From Paenibacillus amylolyticus (lineage in GTDB: Bacteria; Bacillota; Bacilli; Paenibacillales; Paenibacillaceae), in the NCBI RefSeq assembly GCF_001570725.1, contig NZ_BCNV01000001.1:3286001-3350000 (forward strand): a DNA stretch of 64,000 bases, in the 5' to 3' direction. Below, in pieces: positions 63,646 to 64,000 of this stretch. The notes beneath the pieces were generated by a model. That model ran no database searches. It was not told the DNA's origin and saw only the letters and a program-made list of their open reading frames with translations. Both the position numbers and the translations under genes were made by a program. Each line of letters opens with the position of its first letter. Position 1 is the first letter of the stretch.

Positions 63646-63882
63646 ATGGATCAAACAACACGCGAGAGTTTCACAGCCGTACAGAAAAATGGCGACGGTG
63701 ACCTGACAGCATTTCAGACTTCAGCAGGACGTGTACTGGATTACCAACAGGCACTTGCAGAAGTAAAAGCTGGGGCTATTGCCGGCGTGAATGTATTTAA
63801 AGGCAAGGATGGAGAAATGTACATTCGCGGCGATGCCGACGGCGACCCAACCAATAACCTAGACCAACTTCCCCATTTCTAA
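63646..63882 (+). CDS. DUF3892 domain protein
   Basis: The 78-residue protein matches DUF3892 (TAVQKNGDGDLTAFQTSAGRVLDYQQAL, GVNVFKGKDGEMYIRGDADGD). Function is unknown; members are small Firmicute proteins, often near sporulation or stress genes. AAGGAGAG lies upstream of the ATG. It is followed by a terminator. Confidence 0.88.
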   Translation: MDQTTRESFTAVQKNGDGDLTAFQTSAGRVLDYQQALAEVKAGAIAGVNVFKGKDGEMYIRGDADGDPTNNLDQLPHF

Positions 63883-63913
63883 AATAGATGCACACGTCGT
63901 ACGTGTGACACAG

Positions 63914-63950
63914 TAAGCGCCGATCCGGTTACCCGGGTTGGCGTTTTCTT
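63914..63950 (+). terminator. Terminator after the DUF3892 gene
   Basis: AAGCGCC-GATCCGG pairs imperfectly with CCGGGTTGGCG around TTAC and is followed by TTTTCTT. Confidence 0.65.
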
Positions 63951-64000
63951 ATTATGACTAGTAGTCCGTAAAATATTTTACGGAGTCCCCGGAAGGCTGG

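Overview
The window reads as a chromosomal segment of a Paenibacillus-type Firmicute. Gene content and order resemble the Bacillus subtilis core (rqcH/yloB/yicC, ylbF-ylbG, ylaN next to ftsW, rpsD, acsA/acuA with ccpA close by), base composition is close to 50 % GC, purine-rich Shine-Dalgarno sites precede most genes, and strong T-tailed hairpins close most transcription units. No rRNA, CRISPR array, intact insertion sequence or complete prophage is visible. One tRNA gene, tRNA-Val(GAC), is present.

Region by region: 0-9 kb holds the 3'-truncated yicC, the fused homocysteine methyltransferase/MTHFR yitJ, dapF and a calcium P-type ATPase on the minus strand, divergent from rqcH. A 195-bp palindrome-ended repeat sits two bases after the rqcH stop. 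9-17 kb carries a GNAT enzyme, a PHP phosphoesterase, a LysR regulator, ylbG/ylbF, and an XPB-type helicase operon whose accessory domain is encoded as a separate protein. A second kind of palindromic intergenic repeat lies upstream of the helicase. 17-28 kb holds an M20 hydrolase, yugN, ftsW, an Asp23 protein, a Ca2+/H+ exchanger, ylaN, a degenerate HPr-like protein, an M29 aminopeptidase, a lipoprotein, a GAF-GGDEF protein and rpsD with a long leader. 28-41 kb holds a chemoreceptor, PBP1A with fibronectin-III domains, the divergent acsA/acuA pair with a cre-like site, mtnN, ccpA and ytxJ. 40-50 kb holds a PTS operon (EIICBA-ptsI, no ptsH), a CoA-binding protein, aroA, a rhodanese, aroK, 6-phosphogluconate dehydrogenase and a SUFU-domain protein.

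50-59 kb is more accessory: an MFS transporter, an SpeA-type decarboxylase, DUF1292, a TetR-SDR pair behind a perfect 13-bp inverted repeat, a ydhK-like lipoprotein behind a CsoR-like palindrome, ohr behind a perfect OhrR-like palindrome lying in the promoter spacer, and chrA. 59.8-62.4 kb looks like a decayed island beside tRNA-Val: a beta-propeller glycosidase-like protein coupled to an unrecognised protein, a 5'-truncated TetR remnant and a possible integrase tail. The right end has a lipoprotein, a 37-residue membrane peptide, a GNAT enzyme and a DUF3892 protein.

Linked themes are carbon control (ccpA, cre-like site, acsA/acuA, PTS, Ser46-only HPr-like protein), cell-wall and division functions (dapF, ftsW, PBP1A), aromatic synthesis (aroA, aroK), and stress or detoxification (ohr, chrA, ydhK, ytxJ). 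The least explained signals are the two families of palindromic intergenic repeats, the split XPB pair, and the tRNA-flanking propeller module.
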